Assembly (NCBI GenBank): GCA_028583605.1
Contig: CM053325.1
Location: forward strand, 43,532,987 to 43,596,986
Direction: 5' to 3'
Length of the DNA: 64,000 nucleotides
Origin: Dastarcus helophoroides
Taxonomy: Eukaryota > Arthropoda > Insecta > Coleoptera > Bothrideridae
Part shown: positions 25,691 to 39,627 of the stretch, in pieces
How the letters are laid out: each line of letters starts with the position of its first letter
How positions within the stretch are numbered: position 1 is the first letter of the stretch
Position numbers and translations under genes: made by a program
Notes under the pieces: generated by a model
What the model was told of the DNA's origin: nothing
Seen by the model: the letters and a program-made list of their open reading frames with translations, nothing else
The model's database searches: none

Positions 25691-25753
25691 TGGGACCACG
25701 ATAAACTGACTGATAAATATTGAGTTCTAGTGACGTACGTTTTGAGAGAGGAG

Positions 25754-25974
25754 TGTTAGATTTAAAATGTTTCCGCCAAATACGTTACGTCACGTTAGTC
25801 ATATTATGATTATATTATGTTTTTTTGATTTGGGTATTACTTCATATACATATGATTTTCCGTTCGAGTTTTGTAGATACGTTACCATGTGCAACATGTG
25901 ATTAAATAAATATCTTTTATGTTCAATTAATCTTAAATGAATATACTTATATTTCTCTACATGTGCATTCAACA
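25754..25974 (+). repeat. Copia 3' LTR
   Basis: It starts TGTTAGATTT directly after a purine tract (gagagaggag) and ends ...ATTCAACA, giving TG...CA borders and about 221 bp. AATAAA near 25905 could serve as polyadenylation signal. No second LTR is present. Confidence 0.7.
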
Positions 25975-26163
25975 ATTAATCCACTGCCACCTGCATATTA
26001 CATCTTAACAATTTATAGAACATGTTACTTTACTATTTATTTTTAGGCACAGTTGTTTGGCTGTTTTCAGATGGGTAGTCCATTGTCTAATTGCTTTTAT
26101 AATGACAATATAGTCTTTAATTAATTTAATAATTATTTTTCAATAATTTCAGAATAGTGAATA

Positions 26164-27256
26164 GAGGAAGAACAAATAGGTTTTAGAAAGGGCAGATCAA
26201 CAATAGATTTAATATTCAGGATACAACAAATTATAGAAAAACACAGAGGATACAACAGAGTATATAAATTTTATGGACTTTGAGAAATCTTTTGACAACC
26301 TAAACAGGTGCAAATTCTGGAACATTATGAAGGTCACCTAATACAAACGATACAAAGTCTATATATTAACATCACAATCCTAGTAGATATAGACGGAAAA
26401 CTAAGTAAAGAAATAACAAGAAATAAAGGAGTCAGATAGAGCTGCTGCATACCACCAACTCTCTTCAACATATTGTACATAGACAACAATATAAAAGAAT
26501 GGGAAATGAAACGTTCTACAGGAATGTACCTAGATCAAAATACCATTTTAAACTCCCTTTTATAGGACGAGGACCTAGTACTTTTTGTAGAAACAGAAGA
26601 CTATCTTCAAAGACATGTATACATACATACCTTACAAAATATCTGTCAAATATACGACATGAAAATATCAACAGATAAGACTGAGACTATAGCTTTTTCA
26701 GGTAAATACCTAGTCAGAATAAAAATAGTTATAAATAATACAGGATTAAAGCAGATTAAACGTTTTCAATATTTAGGTTGCGATGTAACATATAATCGAA
26801 ATAATGACATAGAAGAAAAACTTAATAAATTCACTCATATTTGCGGAACTATTAGTAGAACACTAAAAAATAAAACAAAATATACGCAAATAAAATTTTA
26901 TAAGACGATAGCTGTCCCAACGCTCTTATACGGTAGCGAAACATGGACAACGACAAAAAAGAAGACAGTAGAATACAAGCACAAGAGATGGCATTTCTTA
27001 GGAGAGGTTGCACAAAACTGGATAGAATAAGAAATAGAGATATAAGAACAGAGTTAAACATCTTTGATATAAACGATAAAATAACAAAAAATAAAATTAC
27101 ATGAAAAGAACCATGTAGAACGAATGAATGAAGGAAGGTTGCCTACCAAAGCATGATTTTACAGATGTATTGGAATAAGAAGTATTGGTAGGCCAAGAAA
27201 AAGATGGGTATCCTAACAGGCAATAATGCCTAAAACCTAAAGTGAAGAAGAAGAAG
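26164..27256 (+). pseudogene. RTE-like LINE reverse transcriptase, 3' part
   Basis: It begins with EEEQIGFRKGRSTIDLIF, an RT palm motif common to RTE-type LINEs, then KLSKEITRNKGV and the RQGC-like turn, KTETIAFSG, IKRFQYLGCDVTYN and ICGTISRTLKNKTK, KFYKTIAVPTLLYGSETWT, and a basic tail near RPRKRW. The catalytic FADD box reads stop-D-E-D, and the frame is broken about five times. The copy is 5'-truncated and ends in (GAA)n at 27244-27256, as RTE-like LINEs do. Confidence 0.85.
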
Positions 27257-27304
27257 CATTATTTTTCAAAGACTACTTATGCAACACATTAGAATATGTA
27301 TGAA

Positions 27305-27560
27305 ATGCAACCAATTGCGAATCTTTTAGGAAAGAGATTTATTTAATTTCACATGGATGTTGGTGATACACAGGTGATACATGTACGCACTTCTAAAATA
27401 TGGAACATACTTAAATACCAACTGTTAGGTACCATCCCACACACAACCAATTGCAAATTTTTTATGTGAGATATTTGTTTAGTTTTGGATGTAAATTGAT
27501 GGTTTGGTACTTTTAAAATAATGGAACATACTTGAATAACAAATGTCAATTACCAGCCTA
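27305..27560. repeat. Two-unit tandem duplication, ~130 bp
   Basis: Unit 1 (27305-27432) and unit 2 (27436-27560) share gcaaccaattgc, atatggaacatacttaaata and the ggtgatac / ggtttggtac region in the same order. They are diverged direct repeats with no coding content. Confidence 0.55.
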
Positions 27561-28476
27561 TAACATGACGTGCTGTTAATCATATCAAAATAAATACTGA
27601 ACGTGAAAATGTATGGCACTTTAGAATAATATAGGATTGGTTATCTGCCCTCTTTTAATTGGCAAATTTATTTTGTATTAATATGGCACGCTTATCAAGT
27701 ACTTAAGGTATCAGAAATTATCATACATTTTCAACAACCCTGACCTGTTGTGTACATGATATAGAAGCAATTAATAAATTAATTATCAGAAAGTTGCTTC
27801 CTGTAAACAAAAAAATTAGACCGTGGAACAAAAAAGCAAAACGTAATTTTTTGAACAATTAATCACAAAAGAAAATTAAGTATTTATTTTTAGTTGTTAC
27901 TACTATGTTAATTCTATTACTTTGATTATGTAGCAGTGTGTATTATTTATTTTAAATATTGTAAGTATTCTTCGACAGCAAGAAACTTTCAATCCTTGGT
28001 TTCCTACTGGATGTATCTATTCAAAAATAACAAAATTAGTGCGATGGGAATAATTTATTTTATTTTGATATGTGTTAGTTATACTTCCTCTTGCATTTAT
28101 ATTTTAGTAGTATTTTTCCGTTCATCCATCATGACTACTTTTCATTTACTTCCAGTTGCACGTATCTGGTAAAGAAATAATGAGAAAGCAAATTATGGGC
28201 GCTATAACAAATATTTTCGCTAACAGCAGGAGCAAAACAAATATCTGCTAATTTGAAATAATTTTTATTTTTCAATGTAAGCACCAGGACATCGGTATAT
28301 GTAGTAGTATTGGGTGATTATGAATGATATATTCGAAATATTTCGGTTATGACTGCATAATCGACCATTCTATGATTGAACTCCAAACTTCTAGAAAGAC
28401 GCAGAAAATTCGTCATCTAGCTTAACACATAAAAACGTCCAAAACTATTCCTAACCTAAACATATTTTATACCACA
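27561..28476. other. No feature seen
   Basis: Intronic A+T-rich DNA up to the left border of the long-TIR element. Confidence 0.4.
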
Positions 28477-31250
28477 TAGCCCAGTCGCTGAAGCTTTTCT
28501 TTGTGCAACATAATCCAACAGCGATTTTATGATAGCAATCAATGAGTTTGTTAATATTGAGAATACATTTACGTTATCGCGGTGCGGGGGGCTGTGCGTT
28601 AGCCGCCATTTTAATAAAAGCGTTTATGCAATTATCTCGATAATGGTTGGTCCTATTAAAAATACAAGAGATCATATTTGTAGAAAAATATACGACTTAT
28701 CTTTTTTATTAATAATATTTTTATAGGATAAATATTTTAAGTTATATTAAGTTTTTACTTAATAATTCGTAAACAAATAAGACTACATTGATAATAGTTA
28801 TTATCAAAGTTGTAAAGCATAAAAAAATTTACAGGTTTTGTGTAATACATTTTTTTCTAAAGTTTATAATTCAAGAGCTATATTAAACTAAGAATCTGAG
28901 TTAATCAAGAAAACGGCGTTTTATCAAATTGTATGCGCAATAAATGCTGACTTATCGACATCAGATTTTATTTAAACTGGAATGTCTCATTGCTCCGATA
29001 TTAACTGGACAAGTGGAGAACACAACACAACAAAAAAATATTTTTTTCTTGTCCTTGAGTTACTTTTATAATTTTTTTATTCATGATGTTCCAAAATAAA
29101 GAAAAAATATCCACATACCCTTCAAAGTGTGCTTTTATAGTAATAATATTAATAAAATAGATTTTTGAATTTTTCTATAAATACTACGTAACACAAGTAA
29201 AAAAAGAAAACAAACTTGAGCCTATATTTTAATGATTAATTTTTTAATAGTTTATATCGAATAGTATCAAAAAGAGTTGTTTATTTTTCAACAAGTTTTT
29301 GCTGTTGTAACTTTTACAATGATTTTGTGTTTTTGTATGAGCGTATAACGGAAAATGTGTTTTATTGAGAAAAAACCGGAAATACAGAAGGATAATAATT
29401 GAAATGGTATGATTGTGATTCATTAGTCAACGAGTGAATGCGCATTGCAAGGAAACAATGGGTAGGAACAAAAATGGCGTCTAGAAGTTGTAAATTCGAT
29501 ATAGTCTCATTCTAATATGTTCGCGGCAAATTTGTCAAAACAAAACAAAAGGCTTTGGTGACAAACTTCAAATTTTGTGAACCTTATCCAACTCATTTTT
29601 AATTGCTTAGCCTTATCATCATAACGTATGGTCATGTGAATCAAAATTGAGGTAAGAAAATATAATCTTAGGGATACAGTTGTGGAACGTAAACACATAG
29701 CGATAAATACTTCCATTTAACTTAAAATTGGGCCATATATAAAGAAAATAACGATTACTAACATCTCTTCAGCATTTATGAAAATTTAGAATGGTTTATG
29801 GTTATCTGGAAAAAAACAGACCCTAAAGTTATCAAGTTTAGATTACAGCTTCAGTACTTCAAACTGATGAGATAGAAATTCCTTAAAGTGCTTATAATAC
29901 ATGATTATTTGGATTAATTTAAACACAATAAGGGTATCTATTCAAAAGAACAAAATGAACCTCTGCATCGGAATCAATATTGATGAGGGACCATATTTGA
30001 AGAAGAAGTCCATACAATCACAAAAAAATACGAAAACAAATATTTTCAATCTGTTTTTATACATTCTGTTGCTATAGTTATTTATTTGAATTTGTTTTAT
30101 AATAAATAAAAAAAATTGAAATTAACTGAAAAAGCCTATTTTTATTTTGACATCGAGTAAAGTGATGAAAATAGGAAATTTTCTTAAAATCAATAAATTT
30201 TTTTAGCAGCTACAAAAGCAAACTTTCTCAGGCAAAACTATTATTTCCTTAATTAGTAATGTGAGAAGTATAAGAAAATTATATCCAGAACATAAAGACA
30301 AAAATTGGGTTGACCGGTGGAATAGGTATAATTTTAGATCTTTTGTTATTAAAACTTTTATAAAATATGATCTTTAAAAAAATGTTTTTATAAAATTTAT
30401 AGACAATTTTATGCCCTACAAATATACTGTTGGCCGATTTGGAACTATATTAAGAAAAAACTAAAAAGTAAACATTTTTTGGCATAATAATTTAAAAATA
30501 TGTGTCTAAAAATTTGCTTCCAATAAAAATATTAAACTACTTATTTTTACATAAATATGATTTTTTCCATTTTTTCAGTTACACAGTGGGAAAAATGTAT
30601 TTGAACTCTAATTCAACATATTAGTGCGTCAATCCTGACAATGACGCCAAGTGAAAATACATTTTTATTTTGCCTTATCAAATTAGCGTTTGGCGGTTAA
30701 AAGCATCTTTGGCATAAATACACATTCGATTTCTAATACAGGATAGTTATTTACTGTGTTATATTCTTTAGGTGGTGGCGAAATTCGTAAGTTAAAATTT
30801 ATCGAAACCATTCGATCTTCATGACGTTATAACTCACAAACTATTAACTTTAGAAAAATAAAATTTTAGGCTCTATATCTCTGATTATAATTGTTACCAA
30901 CAAGTGCTAACCGTTTTGAAACTATTAAGAAAAAACTAAAAAGCAAAAACTGTTCATTGTAACAACTCATAAAATATTTATTTTATAAAAAAATATGTTA
31001 AATAAAAAAGTTAAATTTTACATTTTTTTTATAAATATCGTCTCTTGTATTTTCTTCATAGAACCAATCATTCTCGAGATATTTAATAAAACGCGTTCAT
31101 CAAAATAAAGGCTGACGTACAGCCCCCCCGCACCACGCCAACATGAACATATGCTCAAAATTGACCTACTAATAGATTACAATAATATATTCGCTGTTGC
31201 ATTAGTTTGTTTTTTTCACCTCTATAGCGAGTTCCTCTCCGACTGGGCCA
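28477..31250. mobile_element. Long-TIR DNA element, copy A
   Basis: The left terminus is TAGCCCAGTCGCTGAAGC; the right terminus, inverted, is TGGCCCAGTCGGAGAGG. ACA directly flanks both sides (28474-28476 and 31251-31253), a 3-bp target duplication. Inside each end lies a CpG-rich segment (gcggtgcggggggctgtgcg at 28581, its inverse near 31125). The arms match copy B (56425-59000) but in reversed orientation, and the piece at 30300-30600 matches 58100-58440. Copy A lacks the gene seen in copy B and carries about 1.3 kb of unrelated sequence (29011-30300). Confidence 0.75.
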
Positions 31251-31444
31251 ACAAGCGTTTCACAAATAATTGCAGTTACAGTGGTTGTAAATAAAAATGT
31301 TTAGTTGGATAGTAAGCATTTTATTTAATCAACTTACTGCAAGAATTTAGAAATAAAATTGTCAGCTAAAAGTCAATGCTCAATTTGTTTAACTGCTATT
31401 TCCACGACAATTACACTACAGAACACAGCACAATTTCATTTCGG

Positions 31445-31650
31445 TTTCTTATATTTATATCGGGTGTAGCAGGATCATGGTACACCCCCTATTTTTTCTT
31501 TATTTATGAAGATAACATTTTTAAATTCGCTACACTTGATGTACTTATAAAATGTTAAATTTTGACATAAAAATGACATCCCCAGAACTGCCGCTTTCGC
31601 TAAAACTCATACTAACTTTTGATATTTAAATGGAACACCCTGTAAATTAT
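31445..31650. repeat. Dispersed repeat, copy 2
   Basis: Direct copy of the 17800-17925 repeat (tctttatttatgaagataac, ttgatgtacttataaaa). It continues to ggaacaccctgtaaa, which may be the true element end. Confidence 0.6.
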
Positions 31651-31999
31651 TAAATTTTTGGAATATGCACAACTTATTAAATACAACACACATAAAATAA
31701 AGAATTTTTAAAGAATCGAAAATTTAACTGAGAAAGCTTTAATTTTTTTAATTTGTTTTTGACCGCCATCTAATCTTCTTATTAAATAAATTTTTGAATA
31801 AATAAAAACTGAGGAGTTTGAACTTTTTTGGCTGCAACTTCAGTTTTATTGCTTTCATAGCAAAAATGAAAATATGGTTAGATTTGTCGTTAATCATACT
31901 TTCTAGTAATACCACATAGAAATGTAACGAATGTTGGTTTTCCCACATTTGCGAATGCGAATGAGAATGTTGACTTTTTCACTGGGATTAACTTAGAGA

Positions 32000-33160
32000 A
32001 TTTTGTGAGAACTGGAGAAGAAAAAACCAGTTTTTAAAAATATTTCTCTGGCAGTTTTTATTTTTTTATATTTCTCTTTCAATGTCGTAAAAATATTATT
32101 CTCCAAATTTCTATGGTGTTATTAAAATTTTAGAAAAATAATTGAATTTTGAGAAAGAGTCAAATTTTGGATAAAAAGCTCAATTTTAAACTTCAAGAAT
32201 AAGACGAATTTTGAAAAACAGGTTAAAATTTCTGGACAATCAAAATTTCTAGAAAAAGGCCAACATTTGTATAAAATTTCTAAATTTCCAGTAGAGGTAA
32301 ATTTTGAGAGGACACAATAGAATTTTGAGTAAAAAGTCGTAATTTAGAAAAAAAAAGAATTGTAATAAAAAAATTTCGGGATAAAGTCAGAATTTTCAGA
32401 CCATCAAATTAAATATAAATATCTGTTATTTTTTAAAAATTTGAAAAATATTTTAACTTCGGAGAAGCAGACGACTTTCGAGGTAACAATAAAAAATGTC
32501 GAAAATCCAAACTAGTTTTGAAAAACAGAATTAAAATTTTGAAATAAAGGATAAATTTTGGAAAAAATTTCAGGAAAAAAGTCGAAATTTCAAAAAAAAA
32601 AGACTTTTTTGACCCTATATTTATTTTTTAACGACTACATAAGTGAAGGACGAACTCCTCCCATCCACTGACATACTGTGGCACAAAATATCCACCATTG
32701 AGATAAACGTCTTTGAAATGTTGAGAAACAAGTTAAAATTCGAATTTTCTGGAATTTTTGTCCCTTCAAAAATTCAACATTCTCAAAAAATATATTTTTA
32801 AATTTGGAGATACACAATATTCTAAAAATTTTTACTTTTTTACCAAAAGATGCACAAAATTTCGAAAAAAAAAGGAAAGTTTGATAAACAAGGCGAAATT
32901 TGCAGAAAGGCGAATTAAAAAAAGTCGAAATTTTCAGAAATAGTCGAATTTTAAGAAATAACAAAATTTAAAAAAAAAGAACGATGAATTTGAATAAAAA
33001 AATCGAATTGTTGAGAAAGTTGAATTCTAAAAAAAGAAGTCGAATTTTAGAATAAATTTGAAATTTCAAAGGAAAAAGAGAATTTTTTTTTAAAAAAGGA
33101 CGAATTTTGAAAAAATCGAAATTTAGAGAAAATGCCGAAATTTTAAGGATTAAATTAGAC
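32000..33160. repeat. Low-complexity AAATTTTGA-type block
   Basis: About 1.1 kb in which phrases such as gaattttgaaaaa, aaatttcgaaa and gtcgaaattt recur in near-random permutations. A brief normal insert occurs at 32640-32700. Its texture matches the interior of the hAT-like element at 9973-12186, suggesting the same family; its ends are not resolved. Confidence 0.55.
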
Positions 33161-36100
33161 TTATTAACTTATGCTTACCACAATTTCGCCGTTACTGATA
33201 TAAACAGATTGCTTGAACAAAAAAAATAAAACATTTTTTATGAAATGAAAAGAAACACTTTTCGCTAAACGATTTTTTCTCAACAACTGAAGCGAATCAC
33301 TTCTTATCCTTCTTTTACACTGTACTTGGGACGAACCTGACCTATAATATGTATAAAAGTTATAGGACCAGAGTGATTTTTCTCTGATATATTACGTTCT
33401 TTTTTTTTGATAAAAATTAAACTATCTGACCAATTCTTACCACAATTCTATTCTAAGAAATTCCGAATCAGTAGAAACAACAATAATACAAACCGGTCAA
33501 AATATGCAACCTGTAGCGTGAAGTTAATCGCAATTTACAAATATAGCAGATGATAATGTTTTATGGAGAAAAATAGAGTTTTTTTTGGCATTTCCCGACA
33601 ATGGAGCAAACCACGACCCCTGGTGTGCAATTTAGTTGTAGGTCTCAGAATTAACTTACAGTGGGCGGTCTCGCACAAGCTTAATTCCTTTTAATTCATA
33701 TGTTAAAGTCATAAATGATTTAAACAATGATTAATTAGCAGCATAAACTAATGGAATGTGGTTAATTTATTAATTGATTTTACGACTGAATTTACAAACA
33801 CATATTCTTTTATAGTTATGCCTGTACACGTATAAAGTTATCAAACGTTAAATCAAGTAATAAAACGCAAAATCAATTTTATTGGACCGAAAACCGTTCA
33901 ATTTAATAACCTAATCATTAGTTTATAAGTAGATTTCATATTAACGTGATAAAGCTGTAATTTATCCAAGATTTTTAATTTTCCAAGCGTCCCTTGTCAA
34001 ATATTTCAATTTTGTAGGAACGCACTATCTAGTAGTTTTCCATGCGAGTTTTAAGTGAAGCGTATCTCTGTTAAGAAGATCAATTTCTTGGTAGCTATAA
34101 AACTAAAGGAAATGAGTTCGTAACGACGACTCATTAGATTATTCATAGGAATGAATTAATTAAGAAGTTAATTCTTAGTATTTAATAATAGCATTTATTG
34201 AGTTTGGCAATAAAAATCTACTGGAATTTTTTTACATTTCGGTAATCGGTAGAAGTACAAACGATATTTCCTACATTAATTTGCAATGGTGTATGTATTT
34301 TGATGTATTTTTCGTTGCCTGCATTTCCCAGAAATTCCAGAGTTTAATAATCATTCTCTGTTATTAAGAAAATTGGTATTTTGTTTTGAAATTTTAGATA
34401 TTACGTTGTATTAGTTCTTTGTCAAACCGCTGCTATTATAAAATGCCCAATTGAAACTGTAAAAAAATATGACCGACCAAACTAAAAGATTAATTAAACA
34501 GTTTTAGAATGAAAGACATTTCAGAGAGCGTTGTGATGTTTATACAAGATGTTTCAGACATAGTTTCACTAATTTTAACTATGTATTCGAAAGATTTATT
34601 CAAGACGAAAATTGGAAAAAAAATATCCACTATTTTAAAAGAGAAATCCCCCTAACACGGCGCTGGTGATTTTTAATAAATAGTTTACGACTTTATAGGT
34701 TAACAATAGCTATCACGTAATCAAGTGCAAATATGAGATCCCTGCGAGACCCATTTGTCCAAAGTATTATTAACCGTTTAATTATCATGTTTCCGTACAT
34801 TTGAAATAAATATGAAAATTATTGCATCCGTTGTCAATTTTTATAAGGACGTATTCACAAAATTAATCAAGAAGGTTCAGCATATTCCTGTTATATTATT
34901 CAAAGAAGAAGAAACTCAACCGCATCAATAAGCAAACATTAATGATCAGTAATCTACCATATTTATTGTTATTTTTAATAGTCAGTGTAAGATAAGTTAG
35001 TTTTAAATTTTTAAACCATTCTGAGGGTTGAAAATAAAGAAATGAAATAGTTTACCTTTATGCATTTTTTACGAAAACAATTCACTATTGCTTAATTCAG
35101 ACATGCATTCATTCATACATTCCAACTGCGGTCCAATGTAGTATTTTTTTGTAAACATTAAACGTTTAAAGTCATTTTAACGAGCTTTTCAATACCTTTA
35201 CTTTTTTAAATTGGACGAACCGTTTTCAGCATTTTGTAAGATCTATTGTAGTCATAAAGGGACCTCTGTAGCATCAAACTAAGAGAATAATTTGAAAATC
35301 TAATTTTTTTACAGTACGTCGCGTCCCGTGTGAATAATAACCAAATTTTTCAATCGAATTTTCTCGAACTCTGGGTGTAGTCTGTGTCATAGATGCGTAT
35401 TTTAAAGATTGTTTGAAATAAATGCTTGAAATTAGTAATAACTTAGAAACAAATATGAAACTCAAAAGCTAAATTTTAGCTTTAAGAAATAGTTAGAGCA
35501 GTTTAATACATACTAAGTTAAAAAATGTTATGTTGTGTATTTTCGTATAGATGCTATAGACGGATATCAAATGAAAGCTTGTTGAAGGAAAAATTAAAAA
35601 ATATTTAATGCGTTAATTTTGTGGTACTTCTTAAAAACATTTTTTTTCTATAAATTGCTACCATCCCCTTCTCTCAAAAGGTATCACCAACAAAATTTTG
35701 AAATTATTTGTAAGTGTTACGAATAATAATGATTAAATTTAGAATAATGGAAAATGATCAGAATTGCAAAAGAAAACTGCACGGTAAAGGTTCGCTCTTG
35801 GTAATATTTCATTAAAAGGCGAATTGATTTTATAGTTACAATGTCTAATATAAATTACATATATGTATTTGCAAAATTAACCTAAACATTACTAACATGT
35901 CAATTTGAATAAAAGCTTGTACAAATCGCTGGTAGTACGAAACACTAATGCGTAAGTATGACTTGCACTTAGTCTGCATTTTTGACTGAAATCTATTATT
36001 AGTGGTATATATTACGCTTTTTATCAATCCTGAATGCGTAGGTAAGTAAGGTTTCTGTGTATCCTTGTAATCAGACACTTGCAAAAATCACAAAAAAAAT

Positions 36101-36782
36101 ATATTACGACAAATTATGGGAGAGTGTAAAATGAATTTTCGGGAGAACCAATGAGGAGGTTGAAATCCTGAAATATTATGAATATGTCTCGTCAATCTAA
36201 CTAAAGATGTTAGTTGGTGTATGATTGTATCGATTAAAATTAATTCATAAAACGTTGAAAAAGAAAATAAAAAGAAGCTATAGCACAAACCATTCATATG
36301 CTCACACTAGCGGTCATTTTAGTCATTTTTGCAACCATAGGAATATGTGACCAGCGAACGCCTCTCTTCCCGGGCGTGTTCTAATTTGTAGCTACTTATC
36401 TAAGCACTTAATTTTAATGTATGTATTACGTATTTAATTCATTTAATGAGTACATTATCATATTTCTTAGTTACTTTTAAGTCAAATACTTTTAGATTCA
36501 TCTTTGTTTTTAAATCTAAAAGTCGCTCACCTGACATATCTCCCCTATTTCATAAGCTCATATTAAGGAGACCAAGGAAGACATGAAACCATAAGTTTAG
36601 GCTTTAATAGTATGAATGATGTCTGAAATACATGTGAATTTTTTGCTCTAACTATTTGTTATCGATGCTTAACTGTGTCGGGTAACATTATCAATTGGAA
36701 TTTTGTAGTAATGAACCACCAATTTAGTAAAATTGAAATAAAATTATATTATTACTAAAATTAATATATTTATATTTTTAAA
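33161..36782. other. Longest stretch without recognisable feature
   Basis: 3.6 kb of A+T-rich intron. I found no transposase motif, splice-bounded coding exon, tRNA-like fold or repeat pair. Open frames here are at most 80 codons and look random. Confidence 0.4.
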
Positions 36783-39424
36783 CACTTTTTTAGGTCCATT
36801 GACCTGAGATCCGACCACGTCCGAAAAGTAAATTACTAATACCAGAATTTTGTACTATTTTTGTACCTTTTTGTACCGCTAAAAAAAATTTTTGTACCGC
36901 AACCCAAAAACTGAAAATGGCAATTTACAATTCGGATCCTAGGTCAACGTGAAAACCACTTCTACCTTCAAAATCAAATCTGACTATGCCATAATTTTGT
37001 ACTATTTTTGTACCTTTTTGTACCACAAGTTTTAATTTTTGTACCGTTTTAATTTCCAAGAAAAACGATATCACAACTCGGATCCCAGGTGAAAATCACG
37101 ACCATTTTAAAAATCAAATTTGATTATACCATATTTTAGTTCTATTTTTTTACCCTTTTCTACCATCAATTAAAAATTTTGTACCACCACCCCAACTAAG
37201 AAAAAAAATATTTTAAATATTTCGGATCTCAAGTCCACGCGACAAACTGAAGTACATATTCTACATCAAAAGTAAAATCCGACTATACTATAGTTTTGTA
37301 CTATTTTTGTACCCTTTTGTTCCATCAACTAAGAAAATAAATATTTTAAATTTTTCGGATCCCAAGTCCACGTGACAAATTGAAGTACATATCTACATCA
37401 AAAATTAAATGTGAGCTTACCATAGCTTTGTACTGTTTGTGTACCCTATTTTATCATTAATTAAAAATTTTGTACCACCACCCTAACTAAGTAAAAAAAT
37501 ATTGTAAAATTTTTCGGATCTCAAGTCAATGCGACAACCTTAAGTACATATCTACAACAAAAATAAAATCTGACTATACCATAGTCTTGTACTATTTTTG
37601 TACCCTTTTGTACCATCAATTAAAAGTTTTGTACCACCACCCCAAATAATAAAAAAAATATTTTATATTTTTCAGATTCCAAGTCCACGTGACAAACTGA
37701 AGTACATATCTGCATCAAAAATGAGATCTGACAATAAGATAGTTTTGTAGTATTGTTGTCCCTTTTTTACTATCAATTAAAAATTTCGTACCATCACCAC
37801 AATCAGCAAAACAATATTTTACATATTTCGGAACACAAGTCAACGTGACAAAAAGAAGTACATATCTACATCAAAAATGAAATCTGACTATGCCATAATT
37901 TTGTTTTATTTTTGTACCCTTTTTTACTATCAATTAAAAATTTTGTACCACCACCTTAACTATTAAAAAAATATATTACATATTACGGATCACAAGTTAG
38001 CGTGACAAAAGAATTATATATCTACATCGAAAATGAAATCTGATTTTACCATAATTTTGTACCTTTTTTCACCATCAATTAAAAGATTTGTACTGCCACC
38101 CCAATTAAGAAAAAAGATATTTTGAATATTTCGGATCACATTTCAATCAATCCCTTTCAAGTTCTGGTTCCAATTGTTCCAAATAGTACCAAATTATATT
38201 GTAGTCAAATATCATTTTTGATGTAGATATGTCATGCTGATTTGTGATACGAAATATATAAAATATTTTTTTTCTTATGTTTGGTGATGGTACGAAATTT
38301 TTAAGGGTACAAAAGTAATACAAAATTAAGGTATGGCCAGATTTCATTTTTGATGCATATATGTACTTGAGTTTGTTATTTGACTTGAATTCCGAAAAAT
38401 TTAATATATTTTTTTTCTTCATTTTGGTGGTGGTACAAAATTTTTAACTGATGGTAGAAATAGATACAAAAATGGTACAATATTATGGTATGGTCAAATT
38501 TTATTTTTGATGCAGATATGTACTTCAGTTTGTCACGTGGACTTGGGATCCGAAAAATTTAAAATATTATTTTTCTTGGTTGGGGTGATGGTACAAAATT
38601 TTTGATTGATGGTACAAAAGGATACAAAAATAGTACAAAACTATGGTATAGTTGGATTTTATTCTTGATGTAGATGTGTACTTAAGTTTGTCACGTTTGC
38701 TTGAGATTCGAAAAATTGAGATTGGAAGAAAAAGTACACAAATAATACAAAATTATGGTATGGTCATATTTTATTTTTGATGTAGATATGTACTTTAGGT
38801 CGTCACGTTGGCTTGAGATCCGAAATATTTAAAATATATTTTTGCTTAGTTGGGGTGGTAGTACAAAATTTTTAATTGATGGTACAAAAGGGTTCAAAAA
38901 TAGTACAAAACTATGGTATAGTCGGATTTTATTTTTGATAAAGATATGTACTTCAGTTTGTTACGTTGGCTTGAGATCCGAAATATTTAAAATATTTTTT
39001 TCTTAGTTGGGGTGGTGGTACAAAATTTTTAATTGATGGTACAAAAGGGTACAAAAATAGTACTAAAATATGGTATAATCAAATTTGAATTTTAAAGTGG
39101 TCGTGATTTTCATGTTGACCTGGGATCCGAGTTGTGATATCGTTTTTCTTGGAAATTAAAACGGTACAAAAATTAAAACTTGTGGTACAAAAAGGTACAA
39201 AAATAGTACAAAATTATGGCATAGTCAGATTTGATTTTGAAGGTAGTCGTGGTTTTCACGTTGACCTAGGATCCGAATTGTAAATTGCCATTTTCAGTTT
39301 TTGGGTTGCAGTACAAAAATTTTTTTTAGCTGTACAAAAACGTACAAAAATAGTACAAAATTCTGGTATCAATAATTTACTTTTCGGACGTGGTCGGATC
39401 TCGGGTCAATGGACCTCACTTTTT
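36783..39424. mobile_element. Foldback (FB-like) element with tandem-repeat arms
   Basis: A 2.6-kb palindrome whose arms are AGGTCCATTGACCTGAGATC inward from 36792 and the same sequence inverted ending at 39416. Each arm (about 1.35 and 1.23 kb) consists of eight or so diverged units of about 150 bp. Each unit has a ttttgtaccatcaatt / gtaccaccacccca phrase, a ttcggatc phrase, and gacaaactgaagtacatatc. The arms meet near 38140-38185 with almost no spacer. CACTTTTT occurs on both sides (36783-36790, 39417-39424), an 8-bp target duplication with one extra T at the left. This is the architecture of Drosophila FB/Galileo-type foldbacks. No transposase is present. Confidence 0.85.
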
Positions 39425-39627
39425 CCACGCTACGTCTGGGCGCAACATTTATTTACTGTCTGAAACAATGATTTCGCTGATTAACGCAAACCGTCGAGAC
39501 TATAACGCTTAGCTTATCTAAATCGATAAGCTATCGGAACGCGGCTTCCAAGCGTTTATGGCAATTCAATAGGAAATATGCTTGTTTTTTTTGGTGGATC
39601 GGACTGGTCCTTGGTTATCTTCAAAAA

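Larger units (their letters stand above)
22605..25974 (+). mobile_element. Ty1/Copia retrotransposon, 5'-truncated, one LTR
   Basis: The pol order is protease-distal region, GAG-pre-integrase, integrase, reverse transcriptase, RNase H, then a polypurine tract and one LTR. Integrase lying before RT is the Copia order. There is no gag and no 5' LTR, so the copy is truncated at about 22600. A 274-bp MITE (23723-23996) sits between integrase and RT. It is antisense to the host receptor gene. Confidence 0.9.

Noticed and set aside
33161..36782. tRNA or other RNA genes in the featureless stretch
   Set aside because: I looked for conserved TWC-loop-like GGTTCRANNCC boxes and found none convincing.
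36792..38140. CRISPR-like array in the regularly spaced repeats
   Set aside because: Units are about 150 bp, diverged, without unique spacers, and mirrored in the second half. It is a foldback element in a eukaryotic genome.
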